Positions 23,737 to 32,883 of a stretch of 64,000 bases of DNA are shown here, piece after piece; position 1 is the stretch's first letter, and every line of letters begins with the position of its first letter. This DNA comes from Opitutaceae bacterium (GTDB taxonomy: Bacteria > Verrucomicrobiota > Verrucomicrobiia > Opitutales > Opitutaceae). The notes beneath the pieces are model-generated. The model saw only the letters and a list, made by a program, of their open reading frames with translations, had not been told where the DNA came from and did not search any database. The DNA lies in the NCBI GenBank assembly GCA_024233285.1, contig JACKPU010000004.1:124001-188000 (forward strand), in the 5' to 3' direction. The translations under genes were made by a program, and so were the position numbers.

Positions 23737-25692
23737 TTACCAGATGGTCTTGAACGGAGGCACGGGTTTTTCCGGGCGGTCGGGAAAGGGATTAAAAAAA
23801 ACGTGGTTTAATTGTCGCCCGATGCGTTTGCCCTGCCAGTAGGCGACCACCCTGATTTCATTGGCATCGCGGGGCAGGGTAAGCGGGGTTTCGTAACGGG
23901 GGTAATACTGGTCGGGATCGGAGCCGTCGAAGGTGTAGTGAAGTTCCACCCCGGGGATCTCCGTTTTTAGACGGATTTTCTGATTGGAGCCTTCGCCGAT
24001 CAACTCGACAATGGGTTCAAAGGCGCTGGGCGCGTGGTTGATGTTGCGCAGGTCGAGCCGGGGCAGTTGACGGATCATCCGTCGGGTGAAATCAGGCCAG
24101 TCAAAGTGGCTCTGCGGTGTCCAGAGGCGTTCGGCCAGGGCCAGCGCCCGCGGCCAGAACATATACTGCATTTTTCGCACGGTGCGGACCTTTTCGGTCC
24201 AGAGGCAACCTTCGCCGCCGAGGATGGCGGCATCATCCGCCCCGGCGGGGACGGGATCGAAGTGGTAGGTGTCGATCAGGCGGATCATGTTTCCCGGCCG
24301 GGGGTTGGCGTTGGGTTCGAGTTGGGCGGTGCCTTGAACCTGATCAAAGTAATAGTGGTCGCTGTCGGCGATGATGAGCGGGGTGCCCTGGGCGATGGCG
24401 GTGGCCTCGGCCTGGCCCGGGCGGTAGCTCATGATGGGGGTTCCGGGAGCAATGCCGTCGTCCACGATTTCCTCCCAGCCGATCATGGTTTTGCCGTGGT
24501 CACGGACCAGCTGTTCCACGCGCCGGGTGAAGTAGGGCTGGAGTTGGTCTTCGCCGATCAAGTTTTCACGTCGGGCGAGGGCCTGACATTTGTCGCACTG
24601 AAGCCAGAAGCGGGGCGAGGTTTCGTCGGCTCCGAGGTGGAGGTATTTTCCGGGAAACAGTTCCGCGACTTCGGCGATGACATCGGCCACCACCTCGTAG
24701 GTGCGCGGATTGCCGATGCACAGCACGTTGTCGCGTTCGCCCTGGCGGCGGTTGACCCTTCCGGAGGCGACATCGTAGGGCAGACCGAGGCAGGAGAGGT
24801 CGGGATTGGCCGCGATCATGGCCAAGGCGTGTCCGGGCATTTCAATTTCGGGCAGGATGGTGACGAAACGGGCCTGTGCATAGGCGATGATTTCGCAGAT
24901 GTCGTCCTGTGTGTAATACCCCCCCTCGGTGGCTTTCTCCCCCGGTTGCCGGGGAGAATAACGGCGCCATACCCCCACCCGGGGGACGCGCCAGGCACCG
25001 ACGGCGGTGAGTTCGGGATGGCTTTTGATTTCGATGCGCCAGCCCTGGTCGTCGGTCAGGTGAAGATGGAGGATGTTGAGTTTGCGCCGGGCCATCTGGT
25101 CGATCAGATCCATGACGTCTTCCTTGGAAAAGAAGTGGCGGGCTACATCGAGCAGCAGACCACGCCAGGCGAAGCGCGGGTAGTCCACGATGCGTGCACC
25201 AGCGACGGGCCATTGGGTCCGGGAGATTCGCTCACGACTTTCGATCTCGTCGGGGAGGAGTTGTTGCAGGGTTTGGGTGCCGTGGAAGATACCGGCGGGT
25301 TGGTTGGCCCGGATGCGGATGCGATCAGGGGTGACGTCGAGCCGGTAGCCTTCATCGCCGAGTTTCGGATCGGGTGTGTCGAGGAGTTCAAGGCTGATCC
25401 CCGTTTTGGTGAGGGAGACCGGAGAGGACGACTGTTTCACCGGGAGGGGATACCCGGAGGGCACGGAAAGCATGGTCTGAAGCCCGGTGGCGACCGACTG
25501 GAGTTGAGGGGAGTTGATCCGGATGGGCGTGTTTTCCTGCAGGAGAAAACAGTCGGAGGTGAAGGTTGTTTCGACGGGCCGGGGCAACAGGGCGACGGTC
25601 GGTTTGATCTCCGTTGCCGGGGCGAAGGGTTCGAAGACGAGAAACATCATTAGGATGATGACGGGATGGATTTGTCGGCGGTTGAATTTCAT
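23737..25692 (-). CDS. GH20 beta-N-acetylhexosaminidase, exported
   Basis: 651 residues with a signal peptide (VIILMMFLVFEPFAPA). After a GH20b-type N-terminal domain the catalytic barrel shows FAWRGLLLDVARHFFSKEDV (174-193), LHLTDDQGWRIEIKSHPEL (210-228), LPEIEMPGHA (280-289) and the catalytic pair D356-E357 in HLGADET. The family removes terminal GlcNAc/GalNAc by substrate-assisted catalysis, usually in the periplasm or outside. A short C-terminal beta domain (VELHYTFDGSDPDQYYPRY) resembles a chitobiase-type CHB_HEX_C module. It links the locus to an N-acetylated glycan. Confidence 0.95.
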   Translation of the reverse strand: MKFNRRQIHPVIILMMFLVFEPFAPATEIKPTVALLPRPVETTFTSDCFLLQENTPIRINSPQLQSVATGLQTMLSVPSGYPLPVKQSSSPVSLTKTGISLELLDTPDPKLGDEGYRLDVTPDRIRIRANQPAGIFHGTQTLQQLLPDEIESRERISRTQWPVAGARIVDYPRFAWRGLLLDVARHFFSKEDVMDLIDQMARRKLNILHLHLTDDQGWRIEIKSHPELTAVGAWRVPRVGVWRRYSPRQPGEKATEGGYYTQDDICEIIAYAQARFVTILPEIEMPGHALAMIAANPDLSCLGLPYDVASGRVNRRQGERDNVLCIGNPRTYEVVADVIAEVAELFPGKYLHLGADETSPRFWLQCDKCQALARRENLIGEDQLQPYFTRRVEQLVRDHGKTMIGWEEIVDDGIAPGTPIMSYRPGQAEATAIAQGTPLIIADSDHYYFDQVQGTAQLEPNANPRPGNMIRLIDTYHFDPVPAGADDAAILGGEGCLWTEKVRTVRKMQYMFWPRALALAERLWTPQSHFDWPDFTRRMIRQLPRLDLRNINHAPSAFEPIVELIGEGSNQKIRLKTEIPGVELHYTFDGSDPDQYYPRYETPLTLPRDANEIRVVAYWQGKRIGRQLNHVFFNPFPDRPEKPVPPFKTIW

Positions 25693-25728
25693 GGGTTACC
25701 TTGCGTTGGGGAATTGGGATGTTCCGGT

Positions 25729-26838
25729 TCAGTCATTGTGGGCCGTCCGGGTTTCGTGGTCCAGCCAGCGGCGCACGAATGGCCAGACTTGGGTGCCGTC
25801 CCAGCGGTGGGGGCCTTCGACTACCTGCAATTGAATTCGATCCCCGGCGCCGAGGGCTTCATAGGCTTCGCGGGTGATTGCGTGGGGTTCGATCGTGTTG
25901 ACGATGCCGCGTGGCCCGGAGAGAAAGTCTTCCGTGGCCGCTTCGATGAACAGCGGCTGCGGCGCGATGAGGGCTCCGATGTCGCCGACATCAAACCACT
26001 CGCACAGGCCCGGCACATAGCTGCAGGAACAGCGCGTCTGGTGGATGATCGAGTCGCGAAACCCGAAGAAATTGCAACTGACCACCGCGCAACGGATGCG
26101 TTTGTCCAGCGCGGACAGCCACAGCGTTTGCAAGCCGCCTCCGGAGAAGCCCGCGCAAGCCAATCGGGTGGTGTCGCAATCGCGGCGGGTGGCGGCGTAA
26201 TCGATCAGCCGCATCAAATCCCAAGTCCACATTGCGGCCAGCGTGGTGCCGAGCGCGATGGCCTTCTGGTTGAGGAGGGCGCACGATGAATCCATGAACC
26301 AAGTTTCGTCGGTTTCGTCCTCGTCGCGTTTTTCGCCGAAGTAAAACTCCCGGCGTTCGCCGAAGCCGCGCGCATCGGGGCACAGCACTACGTAGCCTTG
26401 GGCGCAGAATTGCCGGCCGTAGTCGTAGTTGTTGCGCCGGATGGCGTCCCGCACCGCCGGGATTTCCCCGCAACCGGCCACGGCCAGTTTGCCGGCACTG
26501 CCGTGGCCGTGGGGTGCGATGACCACCGGGGCGCGTGCCCCGGGTGCCAGGCCCGCCGGCACAAGCACGTAGAAGGGCATCCACACGTCGGGCTCGGTTT
26601 GAATCAGCCATTTCTCGCGCCCGCCTTCGGGCACTGCCTCCTCGGAGATTTTTCGCGGGGCCGGATCGCACGGCTCCATTCGTTCCAGTCCCAACAGTCG
26701 ATGCAGTCGTTCACGGGCCTCCGCCTGCCAGATGCGACACGCGGATGCGTTGCAGGTGTTCACCGGGAGCTTGCTAGCCACCCGGTCGTGCAGGGCTTTC
26801 AACCGGGACAGGGATGAATAGTAATGTGCGACCGGCAT
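25729..26838 (-). CDS. Alpha/beta hydrolase (acetyl xylan esterase/abhydrolase-7 type)
   Basis: 369 residues with no signal peptide. The hydrolase core has VVIAPHGHGSAGK at 105-117, VVLCPDARGFGERR at 150-163 and the nucleophile elbow CAGFSGGG with S232; the catalytic His is probably the one in VEGPHRWDG near 347. Such enzymes deacylate sugars or cleave esters on oligosaccharides. It is encoded between the GH20 and Rieske genes on the same strand. Substrate not determinable. Confidence 0.85.
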   Translation of the reverse strand: MPVAHYYSSLSRLKALHDRVASKLPVNTCNASACRIWQAEARERLHRLLGLERMEPCDPAPRKISEEAVPEGGREKWLIQTEPDVWMPFYVLVPAGLAPGARAPVVIAPHGHGSAGKLAVAGCGEIPAVRDAIRRNNYDYGRQFCAQGYVVLCPDARGFGERREFYFGEKRDEDETDETWFMDSSCALLNQKAIALGTTLAAMWTWDLMRLIDYAATRRDCDTTRLACAGFSGGGLQTLWLSALDKRIRCAVVSCNFFGFRDSIIHQTRCSCSYVPGLCEWFDVGDIGALIAPQPLFIEAATEDFLSGPRGIVNTIEPHAITREAYEALGAGDRIQLQVVEGPHRWDGTQVWPFVRRWLDHETRTAHND

Positions 26839-26883
26839 GGTTTGGGTGGCGATGAGGCGGTGGCGGCTCAGGGCCGGCGGGTA

Positions 26884-27249
26884 TCAGCCCGTCTGCACCC
26901 ACACGCGACCGTCGCGCACTTCCACTTGATAGGCGCGCACGCGGTAGCGTTGCGGCTGGACGAGGGAGCAGCCGGTGCGCAGGTCGAAGGACCAGCCGTG
27001 CCAGGGGCAGGTGACCACTTCGCCTTCCCGCTCGTAACCGGGGGCGAGGCCCGGCAGGGCCTGGCAGGCGATTCCGATCACCTGCCCCTTGGCCAGCGAT
27101 GCCCCGGCGTGGGGGCAGCCGTCGCGCATGGCGAAGAACTCATCGCCTTTGCGCACGATCAGCACAGGGCGGTCGTTGATCAGGATGCGGTGCGGTTTTC
27201 CGTTCTGAAAATCCGTCACCGGCCCGGCGTCATGTTCTTTTGAAGTCAT
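26884..27249 (-). CDS. Rieske [2Fe-2S] ferredoxin-like protein
   Basis: 121 residues from the ATG giving MTSKEHDAG; the frame is open upstream but lies inside the amidohydrolase gene, with which this start overlaps by 20 bases. Cluster ligands are C45 and H47 (CPHAG) and C81 and H84 (CPWHGW). The two pairs are separated by 33 residues, about twice the classic spacing, with the insert QVIGIACQALPGLAPGYERE. I recall a subfamily with such an insert beside amidohydrolases, so the spacing may be normal for this type. It probably delivers electrons to an unknown oxygenase or reductase. Confidence 0.85.
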   Translation of the reverse strand: MTSKEHDAGPVTDFQNGKPHRILINDRPVLIVRKGDEFFAMRDGCPHAGASLAKGQVIGIACQALPGLAPGYEREGEVVTCPWHGWSFDLRTGCSLVQPQRYRVRAYQVEVRDGRVWVQTG

Positions 27250-28327
27250 AGAAGGTTTCTGCGTTGCAGTGGAGGATGCGATTCCGGAGTTCCTGGGGCA
27301 TGATTGATGGGAGCGCGCGATCGGGCGCATCGAAATCCCAGTGCGGGTAGTCGGTGGCGAACATCAGGAACTCATCGTTGCCGATCATCTCGATGATGCT
27401 CATCAGATGGCGCGGATCTGGCGGTTCCTCCATCGGCTGGGTGGTGGCGCGGAAATGTTCGCGGATGTAGTCGCTCGGCAGTTTTTTCAACCACGGCACC
27501 TCGTGCTGCAGGCCCATGTAATTTTTGTCCAACCGCCACATCAGGGCGGGCAGCCAGGCGAAGCCGCCTTCGATCAGGGCGACCTTGAGAGTGGGGAATT
27601 GTTCGAACACTCCTTCGCACACCAGGCTGATAACCTGAGCTTCAAAGGCCTGGGCCATGCCGGTGTGCTGTTCGATGTAATAGGTCGGCCACCCGCAGGC
27701 GGTCACAGGCATGCGGAGGCCGCCGCCGAAATGGATGCCGATGGGCAGCCCGACTTCGGCCGCGGCTTCGTGAATGGGTTTGAACTGGCGGTGTCCGTAA
27801 GGGGTGAAGGAACGGGCAAACAGCAGCACCTGCACGTAGCGGGGATCCTTGGCGACGCGCCGAATCTCGGCGGCGGAAGCCAGGGGATCGTTTTCATTGA
27901 CGAGAATGGCGCCGCGCCAGCGCGGATCGGAGTCCAGCCAGACGGCGGCATTCCAATCGTTGATCGCCGACATGAGGGCGTTGGCAAAATCGAGATTCGG
28001 AATGAAAGGGATGCCGTAAAGGGAGTTCAGGACCGCGTAGCGGATGTTCCAGGCGTCGAGCAGTTGCTCCCGGGCGAAATCGGGGTCGTCACCGGGGCGA
28101 TTGCCCTTGGGCGAGGTGGCGTCGCGGCGGGCGTTGAAGGCATAACCGCCTTTGTAACCGGTATCCGGAGGCCCCTTGAAACCGATCTGGTCCATGAACG
28201 CATTCCAGCGTTTAGGGAGGAAGGGCTTGAGCGCGTCGAGCGACAGGGGGTAATTGTGCACATCACAGTCGATCAACTCGGCTTGGGTCGAAGTCGCCGC
28301 GGGTTCAGGTGGAGTCGATGTATTCAT
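27230..28327 (-). CDS. Amidohydrolase-2 family protein (ACMSD-like)
   Basis: 365 residues. LIDCDVHNYP near residue 20 is the first metal motif, in the DxH form typical of amidohydrolase_2 proteins; PIGIHFGGG and ALIEGGFAWLP mark the middle strands, and the metal-binding Asp is in MFATDYPHWDF near the end, exactly as in ACMSD-type decarboxylases and hydrolases. The pairing with a Rieske protein suggests a decarboxylase/hydrolase with an associated redox step. It lies between a symporter and the Rieske gene in the minus-strand run. Confidence 0.88.
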   Translation of the reverse strand: MNTSTPPEPAATSTQAELIDCDVHNYPLSLDALKPFLPKRWNAFMDQIGFKGPPDTGYKGGYAFNARRDATSPKGNRPGDDPDFAREQLLDAWNIRYAVLNSLYGIPFIPNLDFANALMSAINDWNAAVWLDSDPRWRGAILVNENDPLASAAEIRRVAKDPRYVQVLLFARSFTPYGHRQFKPIHEAAAEVGLPIGIHFGGGLRMPVTACGWPTYYIEQHTGMAQAFEAQVISLVCEGVFEQFPTLKVALIEGGFAWLPALMWRLDKNYMGLQHEVPWLKKLPSDYIREHFRATTQPMEEPPDPRHLMSIIEMIGNDEFLMFATDYPHWDFDAPDRALPSIMPQELRNRILHCNAETFYDFKRT

Positions 28328-28366
28328 AGGCGTAAATGGACGAGGGTTGGGGAAGAAGTGGTCATA

Positions 28367-30016
28367 TCAGTCCGTCGAGGGCGGAGGCAGTTTCATGACT
28401 TCCCGGAAGGTGAGGGCGGGGGAACTGGTCGCGGGACGGGGAATAATGCGGCTGGCCAGCAGCCCGATGAAGAGGGTGACAAGAATGCCGATGATGGAGG
28501 GCCACTGCCAACTGAGGTGTTGGAAGAAAGCCACGAATTCTTCGCCGAACAGCCGGCCGCAGATTCGCTGGAGCCAGGGAAGGTTGGGGAAGAACGATGT
28601 GAAGCAACTACAGGACAGACCGAGGGCGGCACCAAGCAGCACGCCACCGGCCCGGGCGGTGCGGCTGAACATCCCGAGGAAGAACATGCCGAACAGGGGC
28701 CCCATGAAGGCGCCCAGGATTTTGTTCACCGCCTGATAGAGCTCTCCCATGCGATCGATGTTGATGCCGATCACCATCATGATGATCCCGAGGACGATGG
28801 TGGCGCAGCGCGAAACCCGCACCTGCTTGCGCTCAATGTCCGGAGGGGTGGATTGCACCGGGCGACGTTGTTGCAGCCAGATCCGATTGTAGAAATCCAC
28901 CACGATGATCGAGGCAGTGGAATTGAGGGCGGCATCGACGCTGGAGAGCGAGGCGGCGAAAATGGCGGCGATGACCAGGCCGGTCACACCGACGGGGAAA
29001 TGTTCGCCGATGAAGTAGGGCAACACCCGGTCGTTGTTGAGCCCCTCGGGAAAGGGGAAATGCTGATAATAGGCGAAAAGGGCCAGACCGACGAAGCCCA
29101 ACACCATGATCCAGAGCACGCCGGCCAAGGCATCCACGATCAGCATCTTGCGGGTGTCGGACAGTGATTTGGCGGATTGGAAACGCTGGATGGCGACTTG
29201 GTCGGCCGTGAACGATGAAGCCCGGCTCAGGGTGATGAGCAACACGATGCCGGCGAAGGTGATCTCGGTGGAGAAGTAGCCCTTGACCGAGGCCCAGAAG
29301 CCGAGGCCTTCGCCGACAGGAGCGGCGGTCAGGCGCAGATGCCCGGACTGGGCGGCGAGGGAAAAGACTTCGCCCACGCCGCCGGGGATGTGGTCAACCA
29401 CCACATACACGGTCATCGCCAGACCGGTAAACATGACGCAGCATTGGATCAGATCCGTCCACACCACGGCCTGCATGCCACCCAGCATGGTGTAACTGGT
29501 GACAACCACGCCCAGCACCAGCACCATCATGGTCATGTTCAGTTGGCCGCCGGTCACGGCGTTGACCGCGAGGCAAGGCACGTAGATGGCTGCTCCCATC
29601 CAACCGACACGCCAGAGGACAAAAATACCCGCCGCCATCAGGCGCACCCCGGTGTTGAAACGCAGCTCCAGGTATTCGTAGGCCGAATAGACGTTGAGCC
29701 TTTGATAGAATGGAATCGTGACCCGGGTGGCCCATGGGTAGATAAAAACCCACGCGACGATGGAGGTGAGATAAATGACACCCAGCCCGAAGATGAGGGC
29801 CGGAGCCTGCACATAATCCACGCCACTGTTCAACGCGGCCATCAACGACAGGCCCAGCGTGAGAAAACCGTAGCCGGATTTCCCGCGGATAAACTCCTTC
29901 AAACTGCGCTGGCGTCGGGAAAAATACAGTCCGATGGATGAAAGCGCGACGAGGTATGTGATGATGAGAGCAACATCAAGGCCATGGAATCCGGCGAGCG
30001 TGGTGGAATCGGTCAT
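28367..30016 (-). CDS. Sodium:solute symporter (SSS family), copy A
   Basis: 549 residues from the ATG giving MTDSTTLAGFHGLD; the frame is open further upstream without a better start. Family signatures include LDVALIITYLVALSSIGLYF, SLKEFIRGKSGYGFLTLG, the Tyr/Glu-rich NVYSAYEYLELRF loop and the Na+-site helix VIAAIFAASLSSVDAALNS. It is clearly paralogous to the symporter on the far side of the aminotransferase gene. It probably imports a sugar, sugar acid or amino sugar. Confidence 0.93.
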   Translation of the reverse strand: MTDSTTLAGFHGLDVALIITYLVALSSIGLYFSRRQRSLKEFIRGKSGYGFLTLGLSLMAALNSGVDYVQAPALIFGLGVIYLTSIVAWVFIYPWATRVTIPFYQRLNVYSAYEYLELRFNTGVRLMAAGIFVLWRVGWMGAAIYVPCLAVNAVTGGQLNMTMMVLVLGVVVTSYTMLGGMQAVVWTDLIQCCVMFTGLAMTVYVVVDHIPGGVGEVFSLAAQSGHLRLTAAPVGEGLGFWASVKGYFSTEITFAGIVLLITLSRASSFTADQVAIQRFQSAKSLSDTRKMLIVDALAGVLWIMVLGFVGLALFAYYQHFPFPEGLNNDRVLPYFIGEHFPVGVTGLVIAAIFAASLSSVDAALNSTASIIVVDFYNRIWLQQRRPVQSTPPDIERKQVRVSRCATIVLGIIMMVIGINIDRMGELYQAVNKILGAFMGPLFGMFFLGMFSRTARAGGVLLGAALGLSCSCFTSFFPNLPWLQRICGRLFGEEFVAFFQHLSWQWPSIIGILVTLFIGLLASRIIPRPATSSPALTFREVMKLPPPSTD

Positions 30017-30060
30017 GGCGGTGTTTGGCGTAATCTGCGGATGAGATCGATGGAGGTGGA

Positions 30061-31176
30061 TCAGGTGAGGCAGTGGCGGAGAGCGGCGAGCAGCAGGTCG
30101 ATGTTGCGCGGGGTGGCCGCATGGCCCATCAGGCCGATGCGCCATGCCTGCCCGGCGAACACTCCCAACCCGGCCCCGATCTCGATGGAATATTCCTGGA
30201 GAAGGCGCCGGCGCACGGCGGCTTCATCAATGCCTGCGGGCACGCGCACACAGTTGAGCGTGTGCAGGGAATGAGTGGGGATGTAGGCCAGGCCCATGGC
30301 CTCAAGCCCGGCCCGCAATCTGAGGTGCATCAGCCGGTGCCGCTCGATCCGGGCGTCCAACCCTTCCTCAAGCACGATGCGGAGCGCTTCGCGAAGCGCA
30401 TAGACCATGTTGATCGGAGCGGTGTGGTGGTAGGCCCGGCCGGTGCCGGTGGTGTAGTATGCGCGCAGCATGGAGACGTCGAGATACCAGCTTTGCACCT
30501 TGGTCTTGCGCGATTCCATGACTTGCACCGCGCGGGGTGAAAACGAAACCGGGGAGAGACCGGGAGGGCAGGACAGGCATTTTTGGGTGCCGGAAAAGAT
30601 GGCGTCGATCTGCCACTCATCGACCTTGAGTTCGTGTCCGCCCAAGGAAGTGACGGCATCGACGACGAGGAGCATGCCCGCGGCGTGCACGATTTCGGAT
30701 ATGGTTTCGAGCGGCTGATGGGCGCCGGTCGAGGTCTCCGCATGCACAATGGTGAGGAGCTTGGCCCGCGGATGATCGGCCACGGCCCGGGCGATCATGT
30801 CCGTGGAAAAGATTTCGCCCCACGGCACTTCCAGCGCGTGCACGGTGGCACCGCAACGCTGCACGATATCGCGCATGCGCAGCCCAAACGCACCATTGAT
30901 GCAGATAATCGCCTCGTCACCGGCCTCGAGGAGGTTGGTCGCGAGGGTTTCCATGCCGGCCATGCCCGTGCCGGAGACGGGGAAGGTCAGTGGATTCCTG
31001 GTTTGAAAGACTTCACGCAGCATCGCGCAGGTTTCATCCATGTAGCCGAGGTATTGGGGGTCCAGATGGCCGAGGGTGGGGGCGCCGAGTGCCCGCAGTA
31101 TCCGGGAGGGAACCGTGCTGGGGCCGGGCCCCATGAGGATGCGTTCGGAGGGAGTGAGTTGGGCGGGAATGAGCAT
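30061..31176 (-). CDS. Class V aminotransferase (alanine/serine-glyoxylate type)
   Basis: 371 residues from the ATG giving MLIPAQLTPSERILMGPGPS, the classic start of AGXT-like enzymes; open frame further upstream falls within the symporter gene. PLP-binding features are GPGPS at 16-20, SGTGMAGME at 68-76, HAETSTG at 145-151, D173 in VVDAVTSLGG and the Schiff-base lysine K199 in SGTQKCLS. These enzymes transfer an amino group between glyoxylate, pyruvate or hydroxypyruvate and Ala/Ser-type donors. Here it may remove the amino group from an imported amino acid or aminosugar product. It is flanked by two paralogous symporters. Confidence 0.93.
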   Translation of the reverse strand: MLIPAQLTPSERILMGPGPSTVPSRILRALGAPTLGHLDPQYLGYMDETCAMLREVFQTRNPLTFPVSGTGMAGMETLATNLLEAGDEAIICINGAFGLRMRDIVQRCGATVHALEVPWGEIFSTDMIARAVADHPRAKLLTIVHAETSTGAHQPLETISEIVHAAGMLLVVDAVTSLGGHELKVDEWQIDAIFSGTQKCLSCPPGLSPVSFSPRAVQVMESRKTKVQSWYLDVSMLRAYYTTGTGRAYHHTAPINMVYALREALRIVLEEGLDARIERHRLMHLRLRAGLEAMGLAYIPTHSLHTLNCVRVPAGIDEAAVRRRLLQEYSIEIGAGLGVFAGQAWRIGLMGHAATPRNIDLLLAALRHCLT

Positions 31177-31192
31177 AGGGAAACGAGGCGAA

Positions 31193-32860
31193 TCACGCGG
31201 TTTGCCGCATGACTTCGCGGAAGGTGAGGGGAGATTGGTCACCCGAGGATCGGGCGACCAAGCGGCTGGCGAGGTAGCCGGCGACGAGCGTGACGGTGAT
31301 GCCGATGGGCGAGGGCCACAGCCAACTGATGTTGGCAAACAGGTGCACGAATTTGGGGCCGAACCATTGGCCGCAGATGTGCTGGAGCCAGGGCAACTCG
31401 CTAAAGAAGGAGGCGAAGCAACTGCTGAGAAGCCCGAGGAGGGAGCCGATGACCACGCCGATGGAATTCGCCCGGCGGCTGAACATGCCGAGCACGAAGA
31501 TGCCGAAGAGCGGCCCAAAGAAAGCGCCAAGGATTTTGTTGGCCGCCTGATAGATTTCGCCCAGCTGCTCAAGGTTGCTGCCGATCAAGATCATGAGCAG
31601 CCCCAGCGACAGGTTGACGATCCGGGAGAGCCAGAGCTGGCGGTTGGATTCGCTCTCATCAAGATTGCCGATGGAACCCCGCCGTTTCTTCAGGAGGCGA
31701 TTGTAGAAATCGACCATGATGATCGAGGTGCTCGAATTCAGGGCGGCGTCGATGCTCGAAAGGGAGGCGGCGAAGATCGCGGAGATGACCAGGCCCGTGA
31801 TGCCGATCGGGAAATGGTTTCTGATGAAGTGGAGGAAAACCTGGTCGTTCCGAATTCCCTCCGGCAGGGCGTGGTGCTGATAGTAGGCGATGAGGGCGAG
31901 TCCGACAAAGGCCAGCACGAACATCCAGACGGTGTCACTCACGGCATTGATGATGTAGGACTGCCGGGATTCCTTGATTGAGCCGGAGGATTGAAACCGC
32001 TGGATGGCCACCTGATCGGCGGTGAAGGCGGTTGCCCGGCTCAGGGTGACCGCCAGGACGATGGCAAAGAGCGTGACCTCCGTCGTCATATAGGTGGAAA
32101 AGGCGTCCCACCAACCTCCGCCGTCGAGGGCCGGGGTCTGGGCGATCAGGCTGATTTTCCCGGTGGCCGCGGCCACTTCAATGACTTCCCGGAGCCCTCC
32201 GGGCACCCCTGAGACGACCGTGTAGAGGGTGAAACCCAGTCCGCCGAACATGATGAAGAACTGCGCCACATCGGTCCAGAAGACGGCCTTCATGCCCCCG
32301 AGCATGGTGTAGAGGGTGACGACCGTGCCGGCACACAGCACCATGAAGCCGATGCTCAGTTGGTTGCCCGTGATAACGTTGACGGCGAGGCAGGGCACGT
32401 AGATGGCCATGCTCATCCAGCCAACCCTCCACATGATGAAAATGGAGGCGGCGATTATTCGCACGGTCAGGTCGAAGCGCTTTTCCAAATACTCGTAGGC
32501 AGAGTAGATGTTGAGCTTCCTGTAGAAGGGCACCGTGACCCGCGTGATGTAGGGGTAGAGGATCACCCACGACAGGAAGCCCATGGAGAACACCATGCCG
32601 ATGCCGTAGACCACCGCGGGCGTCTGCACGTAGTCGCCGCCGCTGTTGAGCGCGGCCATCAGGGAGAAACCGAGCGCGAGCCAGCCAAACTTACCCGCGC
32701 CCCCGCGCATGAACTCTTCAACCGAGCTTTGCTTCGCGGAAAAATACGCGCCGATGCCGACCAACAGAGACAGGTAGGCCGCGATGATGAGAATATCGAC
32801 CCAGTGCAATCCTCCGATAAGCCCAAGGGTGAAGAATGATTTCGAAAGCAGGCCGGTCAT
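31193..32860 (-). CDS. Sodium:solute symporter (SSS family), copy B
   Basis: 555 residues, 13-14 predicted helices. Motifs match copy A line by line: VEEFMRGGAGKFGWLALGF against LKEFIRGKSGYGFLTLGLS, NIYSAYEYLEKRF against NVYSAYEYLELRF, and VISAIFAASLSSIDAALNS against VIAAIFAASLSSVDAALNS. The two copies thus arose by duplication, and they have diverged enough for different solutes. It lies 23 bases downstream of the propeller-hydrolase gene, suggesting import of that enzyme's product. Confidence 0.93.
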   Translation of the reverse strand: MTGLLSKSFFTLGLIGGLHWVDILIIAAYLSLLVGIGAYFSAKQSSVEEFMRGGAGKFGWLALGFSLMAALNSGGDYVQTPAVVYGIGMVFSMGFLSWVILYPYITRVTVPFYRKLNIYSAYEYLEKRFDLTVRIIAASIFIMWRVGWMSMAIYVPCLAVNVITGNQLSIGFMVLCAGTVVTLYTMLGGMKAVFWTDVAQFFIMFGGLGFTLYTVVSGVPGGLREVIEVAAATGKISLIAQTPALDGGGWWDAFSTYMTTEVTLFAIVLAVTLSRATAFTADQVAIQRFQSSGSIKESRQSYIINAVSDTVWMFVLAFVGLALIAYYQHHALPEGIRNDQVFLHFIRNHFPIGITGLVISAIFAASLSSIDAALNSSTSIIMVDFYNRLLKKRRGSIGNLDESESNRQLWLSRIVNLSLGLLMILIGSNLEQLGEIYQAANKILGAFFGPLFGIFVLGMFSRRANSIGVVIGSLLGLLSSCFASFFSELPWLQHICGQWFGPKFVHLFANISWLWPSPIGITVTLVAGYLASRLVARSSGDQSPLTFREVMRQTA

Positions 32861-32883
32861 TCGAGGTGGACGGTTGGTTGGGG

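Noticed and set aside
24034..25653. A long plus-strand open frame opposite the GH20 gene, and similar long frames opposite the genes at 27341-29167 and 32836-34512
   Set aside because: They are exactly antisense to well-supported genes, have no family motif and arise from high GC content at the third codon position.
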